Assembly (NCBI GenBank): GCA_017591395.1
Contig: WEDG01006429.1
Span: forward strand, 37,844-101,843
Reading direction: 5' to 3'
From: Schistocephalus solidus
Lineage: Eukaryota > Platyhelminthes > Cestoda > Diphyllobothriidea > Diphyllobothriidae
DNA: 64,000 bases
This document shows, piece by piece, positions 24,410 to 33,868 of this stretch (positions are counted from its first letter, which is position 1; each line of letters begins with the position of its first letter). The notes under the pieces were generated by a model that saw only the letters and a list, made by a program, of their open reading frames with translations, was not told the origin of the DNA and made no database searches. Both the position numbers and the translations under genes were made by a program.

Positions 24410-25165
24410 ACGGTTTCCTAGAAACCGTGGTTTGGAAGGCTGCCAAGCTGACGCTTACACCAGACCACGCCGTCGCCCCAGTGTATGTGCTGTGTCTGTC
24501 GAGGGGCTGAACAGTGGACTGGGAGTCAGACAGCGATGGCTCCTCCATATCAACTTAGTAAGTGAATCCTGGTGTGTGCGTTATGGGGGCCAGGTCGTGC
24601 TGTGGCGCGCGAAGACGGGTACGCCGACCTGACAGCCAATGCACCCACTCCCACATCAGACAGCTGACTGATTCGGACAGTGGTCTGATTGTGGGGGTGG
24701 GGAGAGAACGAGGTCAAAATCTCAGCGCATTTTACTCACCAGAAACAATCTGACGCGCTTAAAACTATCACAGTGCATCAAAGGCCGTGGCTTGGAAGGT
24801 TGCCAACTGACGGGAAAACGAAGACCGCGTGGTCAGCCCAGTATGTGTTTTGGTTGGAGTGGCTGACTGACGGACTGTGAGTCAGGCTGCAATGGCTCCT
24901 TCTTAATGTGGCCTTTATGGCACTCCCAATCCGTGGGATCCAAGCCAAGTGTGGTGGTAGGCCCAGGGTCGCCGGCCGCGCCAGCCACCTGTGCCCTCTC
25001 CCATCTCCGGTCTTCTTGACTCTGCCTTGACACCGGGCTCAGGTGGGGGAAGAGGAGAGACTGCGGTAGCTGCAGCGCAAGGCTATTATCACTTAAAGCT
25101 AATTCACGCGCAAGTCACCGTCCCTGCACCACCTGATGTGGAGCATATGGTGGACCTCGTCGAAC
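24410..25165 (+). repeat. Repeat E (probable 3' UTR of the finger-tailed LINE)
   Basis: A full copy at 24645-25165 matches 36895-37425 closely (for example AAACTATCACRGTGCATCAAAGG and GGCTGCAATGGCTCCTT). A partial inner duplicate lies at 24410-24556. A more diverged copy lies at 56975-57155. Because the copy here lies between the finger-coding tail and the (GTAT)n tail, the repeat is read as the LINE 3' untranslated region, with the others as 5'-truncated insertions. Confidence 0.65.
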
Positions 25166-25167
25166 TG

Positions 25168-25191
25168 TCATGTATGTATGTATGTATGTAT
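25168..25191 (+). repeat. (GTAT)n microsatellite tail
   Basis: Five to six GTAT repeats directly after repeat E, consistent with the simple-repeat 3' tail of a LINE. Confidence 0.8.
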
Positions 25192-28100
25192 CACTTTTAT
25201 CATCTCCCAAAGAAGACAAAGAAGAAAAGGGGGCGAGTTCATTGACCAAATTGTATTTGTACTGACGTTTCGAAAGCCACCAGGAGCAGAAACCCTGATA
25301 TATATGTATGCATAATAAAAGATCTGACGTTGCAGCGATCCCGCTGCCTACAAACTTACTGCACTCTTCGCATACTTATTGCTTCTTTTCGTCCACGCTT
25401 CCGAAACTTGCAATTGACAGACGTTCAAAAATTAGATAGTCCAATCAGAGACAGCATTAGCAGGTTAATAAACCTAAGTGACCTCTGTGAAATTCCCCCC
25501 GGACACATGGGATTGCGTTTAAAATACAATTTGAAAGAAACTTTAAATCCGATTACTCTTAGCAGTTCCTATTAGAGGTCCAATCTGAGTACATGTGGTC
25601 TGCGTCTAACTGACAAATGGTATCTTCCATGTAAAACACCTTTCCTCTGAAAATAAGGTCTGCATTTACGTCACAAGTGGTCTTTGCGGTCTGTCGGTCA
25701 TATCGCATTAACCTTCCCGATTGGCCTAATTTCTGTTTATGAGGGAATTTCTTTTAGGGAAGGAGACCGCCCTTTGATTGGTGGGCAGCGGTCCGAAAGC
25801 GAAAGGTGCCACCTGCAAAGCCAAGGGAGACTAAATGCTTATTTCTGCAATCTGGGGCAGTCAAAGGAGGTGACCGTGGCCTTCGATATTTTCTATATTT
25901 GGTTCCCTAACACAAGACGGCAGCCCGAATGGTGAAGCGTGAGTTTCACGCAACAACTGGGTATTTGGCTGGTAATACGGGCTGGTGCGGACATATAATC
26001 TCGGAAACCACGACTCTAATGGTACGGTTAAATTCAAAACATTTGAGCAAGTAACCCCCTAGTATGTAGCCCAAGGCCGCCTGTAGAAAGTGAGTCTATA
26101 TTTATGTCTTCGATCGCAACCTGGACTAGGACCCCAAGATAAGGAGAACACCTCTCAGCCAATCCTGTTTGCGTGTTACCTTTCTAGGCGTCACTGCAAT
26201 CTGAGCCGTGATAACTTTAGGTTCTTCTTTGCCTGCGGTTGGAATAGGTGTGGTGGGATATGGAAAATCAGACAGAACTGTTGAAACGTTCTGCCCTCGT
26301 CTTTGCCGATACTTGGCCTTCAACGGCATGCATTTTGTTTGCTACTTGTGATGTATACCGTTAAGGACTACCAAATGTTACATGCGCCGACCATTAACGT
26401 TTGAAGTAACGGCTTCTGTCGGAGCCCACCTCATCCTCTGCCCGGACTTTCTTAACCTCAGGAATTATTATTGAATTCAAGAAGTGACAAAAATGGTAAA
26501 CTCAAAAACCATCCACCTGAATACGACTCTACACGAAAATCATGCCTGATCCGTTGAACTTGTTAAAGTCCAACAGTGTAAGTAGGACCGCAGTTTTAAC
26601 GAGCAGATGACCTGTATTTAGTTAAAATTATACCGGAGAAAACTGCGAACATTTGGGTGTACTTGAAGAACTGTGACATCAAAAACGCAGGGCCTTGTAC
26701 AAAATTTAAAAAGGTTATAATGAAATGAAAAAAACCAAGCACCATGCAAAATGATCACAACTAAAGCAGAAGTAAGGAGGGCTTTAGTCATCCGATCGTT
26801 TTGTTGAACTACTTTAAGTGGATCAGAATTTTTAGGTTGGTTTTAAGAGGAGGGAACAACTAAGGTTTCAGCAAAGGGAGGGGGTGATAGGAACCGAAAA
26901 ATTAAATATTTTATGTTATCAATTGGTTAGCGGTGCAGCAGGGCCTTAACCATGGGATAATTTAAGCCAGTGAAATTTAAAATCATTGAAGTGTGATAAT
27001 TGATCACGTTACGGCACAGAGTCCCATCGTTTTGAGTAGAGACTTGCTATATATAGTCCCATAGGCAGTCGCTCAGATACTAGTAATAAATGGAGGTACT
27101 TGAAATCGCGTCCCCTAAGCACGACGGGAGGCGCATGTACTGTAAAAAGATCAGTGAGTGCCCTCCACCAAAGTTACTATATGCTCAATCGAAGCCGATG
27201 GGGCGATGGGCCACTGGCTCACTGAATCTCGGGTTTGAAATACAAACCTTTCCTAACCTGGGTGCTCGTTTTTGGCGACAGATGGAGGCTTATAAGCTGA
27301 AAATAGCCATCTGGGTTTCTTTCTCTTTGTCTATAATCTCTCTGTCGAGTGAGATCCTTCATCTACTACCTGGGGCCTCATTTCATTGTACTTTTAGGAG
27401 CACAGTCAACACTTGTGACTTTGCAACAACACGTGCCAGTCGGCAGACAGTGCAGTTAGCAGCCCCTAGCTCACCAAATGGCTTTAGAGTTGCGCTTACT
27501 CAAAGTGCTGGCGGATACGTTCCTCGGGTGGCGACAGACCGAGTGAATGAGAAACCCGACACACCTAGTGGCTACCATGAAATAACAAAGCTTAAAGGGA
27601 GCACGCAGTGCGAGCATCCTCCGGTCAGGAAACGTAATCAAAGCGTTAAATCGCGGTGTCATGGACTGCACTGTACTTACATGATATAGGAAAAACCCAA
27701 TCGATTCGGTGTTTGGAAGCTAACTAACCACAGTGGATGGATCAGCTCTGAGGAAATGCATGGCTAATTCTAGAAGACCGAAATATTAGCAGATTACCAG
27801 GCGAGATAAGGGCGGTGAAGCGATCGAATTTGCGCTCTAGGAAAAGGTAAGCAACTAGGATGTAAACAGTAAAGAAAATTTTCACTCGAATGCTTCTACA
27901 AAAAGGTCATGGGACAAAAACGATCTGATTATTGGTAAGTAGGATGGAAACATTCGCAACCCAGACTCCATCAGAGGTTTCAGGCAACGGGTACCTGGTT
28001 TCCTTACAGATCTCCTTACGAAGTCATCGGTAGATCTTCTGCACTGGTTGTTTCATGATTTAATTACCCAAAACCACCATTTTGTATGTTGGTGAAGTCC

Positions 28101-28429
28101 TAGTTGTCGTTGATCACGGGAGAAGATTGAAAGTTTACAAAGATAAACACGTGATTCCGAAACTCGACAAAACTATCACTTTTATGAACCAAACGCAGCG
28201 ACTCTTCACAGTTAATTGCATATGAACTGGGCGTAAGAATCAATATTTTGAAACTGAATTTCTTTCGATGAACGTGATAGACCGTAAGCCCCATCAGCAG
28301 AGGCCAGTATTAAAGGCTCATTAGCAAGCCATATCCAACCCCAAGACCCGTTAATTAGGAATACAGCACTGAAATCGTTGAGCGCAGGCTAATTGTCTTG
28401 CCAGTTTCGAGTGCGAATATTCACAATGG
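25192..28429. other. No gene recognised
   Basis: Contains a 199-codon open frame at 27090-27689 with no motif I recognise. Its composition is mixed and there is no homologous copy in the window, so it is more likely chance or an unrecognised repeat than a gene. A CTGACGTTTCGAAAG motif at 25262-25277 resembles Penelope-type tails. Confidence 0.45.
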
Positions 28430-28540
28430 TGCATGGGTGCTCGCCGATCGTTTACGGGACTCACTCGTTCCGTTCTGCCTTGGGGTTCAATCTCGTGCCG
28501 CGCCAACACCCGCACAGCGGCTAATATAATAGGCGGAAAG
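28430..28540 (-). repeat. Repeat G, copy 1
   Basis: Reverse complement matches 39205-39310 and 39516-39625. The shared order is TTAGCC-CTATGCGG, a GAG-CTGAGCCCCAAGGCAGAAC segment, a GAGTGAGTTCC/CCG segment and CGATCGATGAGC. Confidence 0.6.
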
Positions 28541-30164
28541 AACATTGATGACAAAACCGAGGCGACTGTAAAAATAGAGTAAAAAAGAGAAGTCATCTAT
28601 CCAGAGAAACAAAGTGCTCGGCTCGCCAAAATCGAAGAACTTAAAATATGTCCCAGTCAGCGGATTATTCTATTTATTGGACAAATACCAAAGTATCTGC
28701 TTCCGATACTTGAATTTTGGATATCAAAACCATTCTCTGGGTGTGAACTTGAGTGAACTGTTTCGGGCTTTTTCTATCTTGGTTTATTTCTCTTAAATAA
28801 ATGGAAAAACGGGACAGTTGCACGGATGTTATCTGATTTACTTGCCAAAATAAACGAGTTTTTGAAGACACGGACTTTTCATCGACATTGCCCAAACAAT
28901 CCATTGGCTAGGGCTAACAGACTTGGTGAAGGCGAACTAAATGATTTATGTTCAACGTTTCCAGGTATTGAGCATACAAGTGCTATGTACAGCCAAATAT
29001 TGGAAATGTTTTAAACGATTAACACATGCCAGTGATAAAATCTACGGGTGCAGTTGCTAAGATGGATTGGATTCTAAAAAATAATACTCAATTCTGCTAA
29101 AAATTTAAGTCTTAGACAAATGCATTTTTCAGTTCCATCCCTATTTATGTGCAACTAACGCATGAAATAAGTCGGTTATAAGCAAAAGTTTAGTCACTTA
29201 AATGAAAAATTACAATCCGCGTGCAGATTACTACAGCTCGAATAAAGTCCATAAAAATAGTTTTTTAGGAGTGATGAAGGTGTCAAGTCTTTTTTACCTA
29301 CTGTGAACAGTGAAAGAACCACACTGTGACAGTGAAAATTGCAGCTAAATGTCCAAGCAACCTTAAGTAGAGTATTTGAAGTGTAGGATTGTGAAACAGA
29401 ATAAACCTCCTAAAAAATAACACCACAGATATTTGCAATTATCATAAGGTAACTCCTTCCCTTCTTATTTCACACCTTGTTTGTCTGTGGACTTCAGGCT
29501 CCTCATTAGTTTTTACAGGTTGGACTGAGAGATTCAGACCATGAATCCTTTTCGTAAAGCGGCTTCGCAGTACCCGAAAGCTTTTGATCAAAACAGAGAA
29601 GGCTGCAGTTCACGGGCCATTTTTGGCTGATTGATCTCACAGAGACGACCACGCCTCCTGGGGTAGTGATTTGGTTGCTCGAAAATCCACACCTCATCAC
29701 CACAGACGTGACCGCGAAGCCGTTTGTTCGCAAGGAATACAGGCACACCCGATAGCTGACGTATTGACGAGCAGTTAGATAATTGGCACATTAGCCGTCT
29801 TCTAACCAGTCAGGATTCCCCTTTTCAAACGCCTCTCACGTTCAGGAATCATGTCAGACTGAATCTAAATAACTATTGTCTTATTCCAAGCCTTTACATA
29901 TAGGGTTACATTTGAGGAGTTATCTTGACCAGAAGAGCATATGTGAGGATTCCGTCAAGAATAATAAAAGAATGACTTTAAGTGCAGCTGCGGCACCAAT
30001 GCCGATTTGTTGGGCTTTCAGACGATCGGCTGTGGTACTGATATTGATGACCCAAGCCGCGGTTGGAGACGAGATAACCCCTGGCCTGTGAGAACAAAAC
30101 GACGATAAAATGACCCCACCCGTGTGTCACTGTCATCCATGGAAAAAAAATATGAAGCGTCAGT

Positions 30165-30166
<2 letters not shown>
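28541..30166. other. No gene recognised
   Basis: Short open frames only. Nothing identified as coding or as a repeat shared within the window. Confidence 0.45.

Positions 30167-30233
<67 letters not shown>
30167..30233. repeat. (TA)n microsatellite
   Basis: About 33 uninterrupted TA units, lying at the 3' end of a minus-strand SINE (CACACTATCA followed by TA repeats when read on the minus strand). Confidence 0.95.
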
Positions 30234-30236
<3 letters not shown>

Positions 30237-31020
30237 AGTGTGGGGCTCACCGATCTGCTTAAGGAACATGCTTGTTCCGTTGTGCCCTGGAGCTCAGACT
30301 AGAGCCCTCGCAGGCGGTCGCATAGCGACGTATAGCATATGATGGAATGGAACCGACAAAGACAAGGGGAGACCGGAATGGCCATTTCTGGCTTATTAGC
30401 CGTCATCAGCCAGTCATACCCAATCCCAAGTGTGGCGCACCTGGGATTCGAACCCACGACCTTTGGTATTTGAGTCGAACGCTCTACCATTTGAGCCACG
30501 GGCTCGTTGTTTTGTCGGTTGTGATCGGGAATATGATGATAGTGTGGGGCTCACCGATCTGCTTAAGGAACATGCTTGTTCCGTTGTGCCCTGGAGCTCA
30601 GACTAGAGCCCTCGCAGGCGGTCGCATAGCGACGTATAGCATATGATGGAATGGAACCGACAAAGACAAGGGAGACCGGAATGGCCATTTCTGGCTTATT
30701 AGCCGTCATCAGCCAGTCATACCCAATCCCAAGTGTGGCACACCTGGGATTCGAACCCGCGACCTTTGGTATTTGAGTCGAACGCTCTACCATTTGAGCC
30801 ACGGGCTCGTTGTTTTGTCGGTTGTGATCGGGAATATGATGATAGTGTGGGGCTCACCGATCTGCTTAAGGAACATGCTTGTTCCGTTGTGCCCTGGAGC
30901 TCAGACACGAGCCCTCGCAGGCGGTCGCATAGCGACGTGTAGCATATGTTGATAATGTGGAACTAACAAAGACAAGGGAGACCGGAATGGCCATTTCTTG
31001 TGTGCCACACTTGGGATTGG
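30234..31020 (-). repeat. Tandem tRNA-derived SINE units (two full, one partial)
   Basis: A unit of about 303 bases repeats at 30234, 30539 and 30842. On the minus strand each full unit has a tRNA-like head (heads at 30441-30505 and 30743-30808), with the A-box-like GTGGCTCAAATGGTAGAGCG and the B-box GGTTCGAATCCC. A body of about 100 bases follows (with ACTGGCTGATGACGGC and AAGCCAGAAATGGCC), then a second domain of about 130 bases ending CACACTATCA. The heads are diverged pol III promoters, not functional tRNA genes. The third unit lacks its head and is joined to an inverted fragment near 30998. Confidence 0.85.
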
Positions 31021-31057
31021 GTATGACTGGCTGGTGACGGCTAATAAGCCAGAAAAG
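30998..31057 (+). repeat. SINE body fragment, fused to Penelope element 5' end
   Basis: Plus-strand piece of the SINE body (CACACTTGGGATTGGGTATG through GCTAATAAGCCAGAAAAGG) that runs without a gap into the Penelope-like open frame. It is inverted relative to the three units on its left. Confidence 0.7.
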
Positions 31058-33050
31058 GATTTCGGTTCATAATTTCAGCAGAATCTTTTACAGACGACGA
31101 ACGTTTCACAATACGGAGAAGCACTGTACATGCCTTAAGGAACCGAAATCCTTTTTCAACCCTATCCCATGAAGAGAATAAGGCATTAAAAACTTTAAGA
31201 ACTGATTAAAACGTCGTCATCCTACCTGCGGACAAAGGAGGTTCAACAGCCATTTTGAACAAGGTGGACTACGATGAGAAGATGCTTTCTTTGTTTCAAG
31301 ATAGTTCAACCTATAAACCTCTTAACGCAGATCAAACAAAAACGCAGAATTCAACTATTGAAAGGGTTTTAAAGCGTCTCACAGGGAAGAAGCAAATATC
31401 AGAAGATATTGCCAAGTCTCTAAGACAAACTGAACCGACCATAGCTGAAATCTACGGATTGCCTAAGGTTCACAAAGCCGAAGTACCATTACGACCGATA
31501 GTATCATTGATTGGTGCACCCAATTATAAAATTTCTAAGTGGCTATTCCACAAATTACGTCCATTGACAAGGGATTGTGAAACCTCCATCAAAAACTCTG
31601 TAGAATTTCTGAACAAATTGCGAGGACTCCAGATTGCAGAAGATGAAATAATGGTATCTTTCGATGTTGTCTCTCTTTTCACATCCATACCAATAGATTT
31701 GGCAAGGCGATACACAGAAGAATTACTGCAGTCTTATGACATGGATGTTTCTGTATCTGCCTTACTGGAACTCTTGGATCTATGCCTGGAAACAAATTTT
31801 TCCTTCTCACAAGGATACTACAAACAGCTAAAGGGAGCCCCTATGGGTTCACCCATCTCCGGCTTCTTGGCTGAAGTAACTATGCAAAAATTAGAAGCTA
31901 CAGCCTTACCACTAGTTAACCCCAAATTATGGGTTCGCTACGTGGATGACACGTTTGTTATCGTTAAAAAGGATCAACTAGAAAGGCTGCATACCATTAT
32001 AAACTCAACGGTACCAGGTATCACTTTCACGCTCGAAAGAGAAATTGACAGTAAACTCCCGTTTCTTGACGTCCTCGTACAGCGAAAGACTGACGGGACA
32101 TTTCAAACATCGGTTTACCGCAAAGAAGCTTATGCTGAAATTATCCTGCATTACCAGAGCAACCACCCTATTGCTCACAAGCGGAGTACTGTTAACAGCC
32201 TACTCAATCGAGCTAAAACGCACTGTTCTGATAATGAACTCTACCAAAACGAACTCAGTTATTTATTCAAACTATTTTGCAAAAATGGTTATCCAAGAGA
32301 ATTTATACGTCGATGCATGAGACGACAGGAGTTAAAAGAAAAAGAAAAAGACCAGGAACAAGATTGTTCCGGTCAAGCGCCCAATTCAAAGATCTGGCGA
32401 ACACTTCCGTACATCAAGAACGTGTCCGAACTCGTTGAAAGGCACCTGCGGAAACATCAAATCCAAGTGGCGCACAAACCAACGACTACACTACGAAATC
32501 AGCTTGTACACCCTAAGGATAGGGTTGGCTATTTAGATAAAAAAGAAGTCGTTTACAAGATACCATGTAACAGCTGCAATGCGGTGTACTGTGGTCAGAC
32601 AGGAAAATCAGCCTCCACACGCATACACGAACATCAATTGGCCATAAGGAGGCGAGACCACTTGTCTCAAGTTGCCATGCACACGCTAGAAACTGGGCAC
32701 AAATTTGCCTGGGACAAAACCCGCATTGTTGCCTCCTGTCCATCTAAGAAAGGCCGAGAATTTTTAGAGGCCATTTTCTCAGATAACTCATGCATCAACC
32801 GACACATCGAATTAGACCATGTGTACGGCTACCTGAAAGAACGCGGGAAGAGGCAAGAGCCAATCCGAATGAAATCCACCCACAATGACAACAATAGGCA
32901 GGAATGACTAAGCGATATCGATTTTTTCCGGCACGTGTTAAATTTGAACTGTTTTTGCACACTTACCACAAGTCTGACGACGACCTGGGGTGCCAGCGTC
33001 GAAAATTTACATAATAAAGTTATCTATTGTTTCCCAAAGAACGTTTTTGC

Positions 33051-33053
<3 letters not shown>
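31058..33053 (+). mobile_element. Penelope-like retroelement, nearly intact
   Basis: Contains the reverse transcriptase plus GIY-YIG frame described below, followed by a 3' untranslated region (32908-33053). That region holds a hairpin CGACG-CTGG-GGTG-CCAG-CGTCG near 32979-33003. The right edge abuts a (TA)n tract, and the left edge is fused to a SINE fragment. The 5' end is truncated relative to full-length relatives, since the N-terminal part begins abruptly. It is the best-preserved mobile element in the window. Confidence 0.85.
31063..32907 (+). pseudogene. Penelope-like reverse transcriptase with GIY-YIG nuclease
   Basis: One frame runs from 31063 to the stop at 32905-32907, broken only by TAA at 31207-31209, where homologues typically have a lysine (D-stop-NVVILPADKG). 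Beyond it the frame is open for about 565 codons. Reverse transcriptase motifs: PADKGGSTAIL, EIYGLPKVHK, PLRPIVSLIGAP, VSFDVVSLFTSIP (palm A), KGAPMGSPISGFLAE (B) and WVRYVDDTFVIV (palm C, YVDD) at about 31930-31962. The C-terminal nuclease has the CxxC-type cluster IPCNSCNAVYCGQTG (about 32560) with TRIHEHQLA downstream, the Penelope version of GIY-YIG. These elements copy their RNA at a nicked chromosomal end; the GIY-YIG domain supplies the nick. The single stop makes this copy a recent pseudogene unless read through. Confidence 0.9.

Positions 33054-33109
<56 letters not shown>
33054..33109. repeat. (TA)n microsatellite
   Basis: About 27 TA units between the Penelope-like element and a minus-strand SINE whose body ends TTCCACATTAACA, directly followed by the TA run on the minus strand. 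Confidence 0.95.
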
Positions 33110-33111
<2 letters not shown>

Positions 33112-33428
33112 AATGTGGAACAGACAAAGATAAGGGAGACCGGAATGGCCATTTCTGGCTTATGAGCCGTCATCAGCCAGTCATACCCAATCCCAAGTGT
33201 GGAACATTTGGGATTCGAACCCGCGACCTTTGGTATTTGAGTCGAACGCTCTACCATTGAGCCACGGGCTCGTTGCTTTGTCGGTTGCGATCGGGAATAT
33301 GATGATAGTGTGTGGCTCACCGATCTGCTTAAGGAACATTTATGTTCCGTTGTGCCCTGGAACTCAGACTAGAGTACTCACAGGCAGTCGCATAGCGACA
33401 TGTAGCATATGATGTTAATGTGGAACAG
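33110..33428 (-). repeat. tRNA-derived SINE, minus strand
   Basis: Head at 33207-33272 (B box GGTTCGAATCCC, A box GTGGCTCAATGGTAGAGCG on the minus strand). The body runs toward 33110 and ends in the (TA)n tract. The second domain lies on the other side of the head (33280-33428), showing the same permuted tandem order as at 30.2-30.9 kb. Confidence 0.8.
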
Positions 33429-33646
33429 GTGTTCCACACTTCGGATTGGGTATGACTGGCTGATGACGGCTAATAAGCCAGAAATGGCCATTCCGGTCTT
33501 CCTTGTCTTTGTCTGTTCCACATTAACAACATATGCTACATGTCGCTATGCGACTGCCTGTGAGTACTCTTGTCTGAGTTCCAGGGCACAACGGAACATA
33601 AATGTTCCTTAAGCAGATCGGTGAGCCACACACTATCATATATATA
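33429..33646 (+). repeat. Inverted headless SINE copy
   Basis: Plus-strand SINE body plus second domain ending CACACTATCA then a short TA run, without the tRNA head. It is the reverse complement of the neighbouring copy, so 33300-33428 and 33524-33640 form inverted arms of about 120 bases. Confidence 0.8.
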
Positions 33647-33653
33647 CTCAAAT

Positions 33654-33702
33654 GTTTCTGGCTCATTAGTCATTTATACCCAACCCCAGGTGGGGTACCA
33701 TC
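33654..33702 (-). repeat. SINE body fragment
   Basis: Reverse complement reads through GGGTATAAATGACTAATGAGCC and CAGAAA, the SINE body centre. It sits head to head with the next SINE. Confidence 0.55.
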
Positions 33703-33709
33703 CAACAAC

Positions 33710-33868
33710 GAACCCGTGGCTCAAGATTTAGAGCGTTTGATTTCTGATCAACAGGTCGTGTATTCAAGCCTCCCCTGGTGCACCACCTTGAGTTCGGTTT
33801 GACTGGCTGTTGACGGCTAATGAGCCAGAAATGGCCGTTCCAGGCTCCATTGTTTTTGTCAGCAATGT
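33710..33868 (+). repeat. tRNA-derived SINE, plus strand
   Basis: Head GAACCCGTGGCTCAAGATTTAG with a diverged B box (GGTCGTGTATTCAAGCC). The anticodon region reads GATTTCTGATCAACA, like a tRNA-Arg(TCT) loop. The body TGACTGGCTGTTGACGGC and GAGCCAGAAATGGCC follows. An older, more diverged member than the units at 30 kb. Confidence 0.75.

Larger units (their letters stand above)
19905..25190 (+). mobile_element. LINE with C-terminal C2H2 fingers, decayed
   Basis: A roughly 5.3-kb plus-strand non-LTR element in the order 5' untranslated region, APE endonuclease, reverse transcriptase, C2H2 finger tail, 3' untranslated region and (GTAT)n tail. This architecture matches a repeat family of tapeworm genomes whose proteins are often labelled craniofacial development protein 2-like; that is recalled knowledge, not a search. 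Base composition is higher in GC than the surroundings. Frameshifts and stops show it is dead. Confidence 0.8.

Noticed and set aside
27090..27689. 199-codon open frame
   Set aside because: No domain, signal or repeat match; amino-acid mix looks like chance reading of non-coding DNA.
30441..30505. tRNA gene on the minus strand (also at 30743, 33207, 33710, 39350)
   Set aside because: A and B boxes are present, but the acceptor stems do not pair well and each is attached to the same downstream body, so these are SINE heads.
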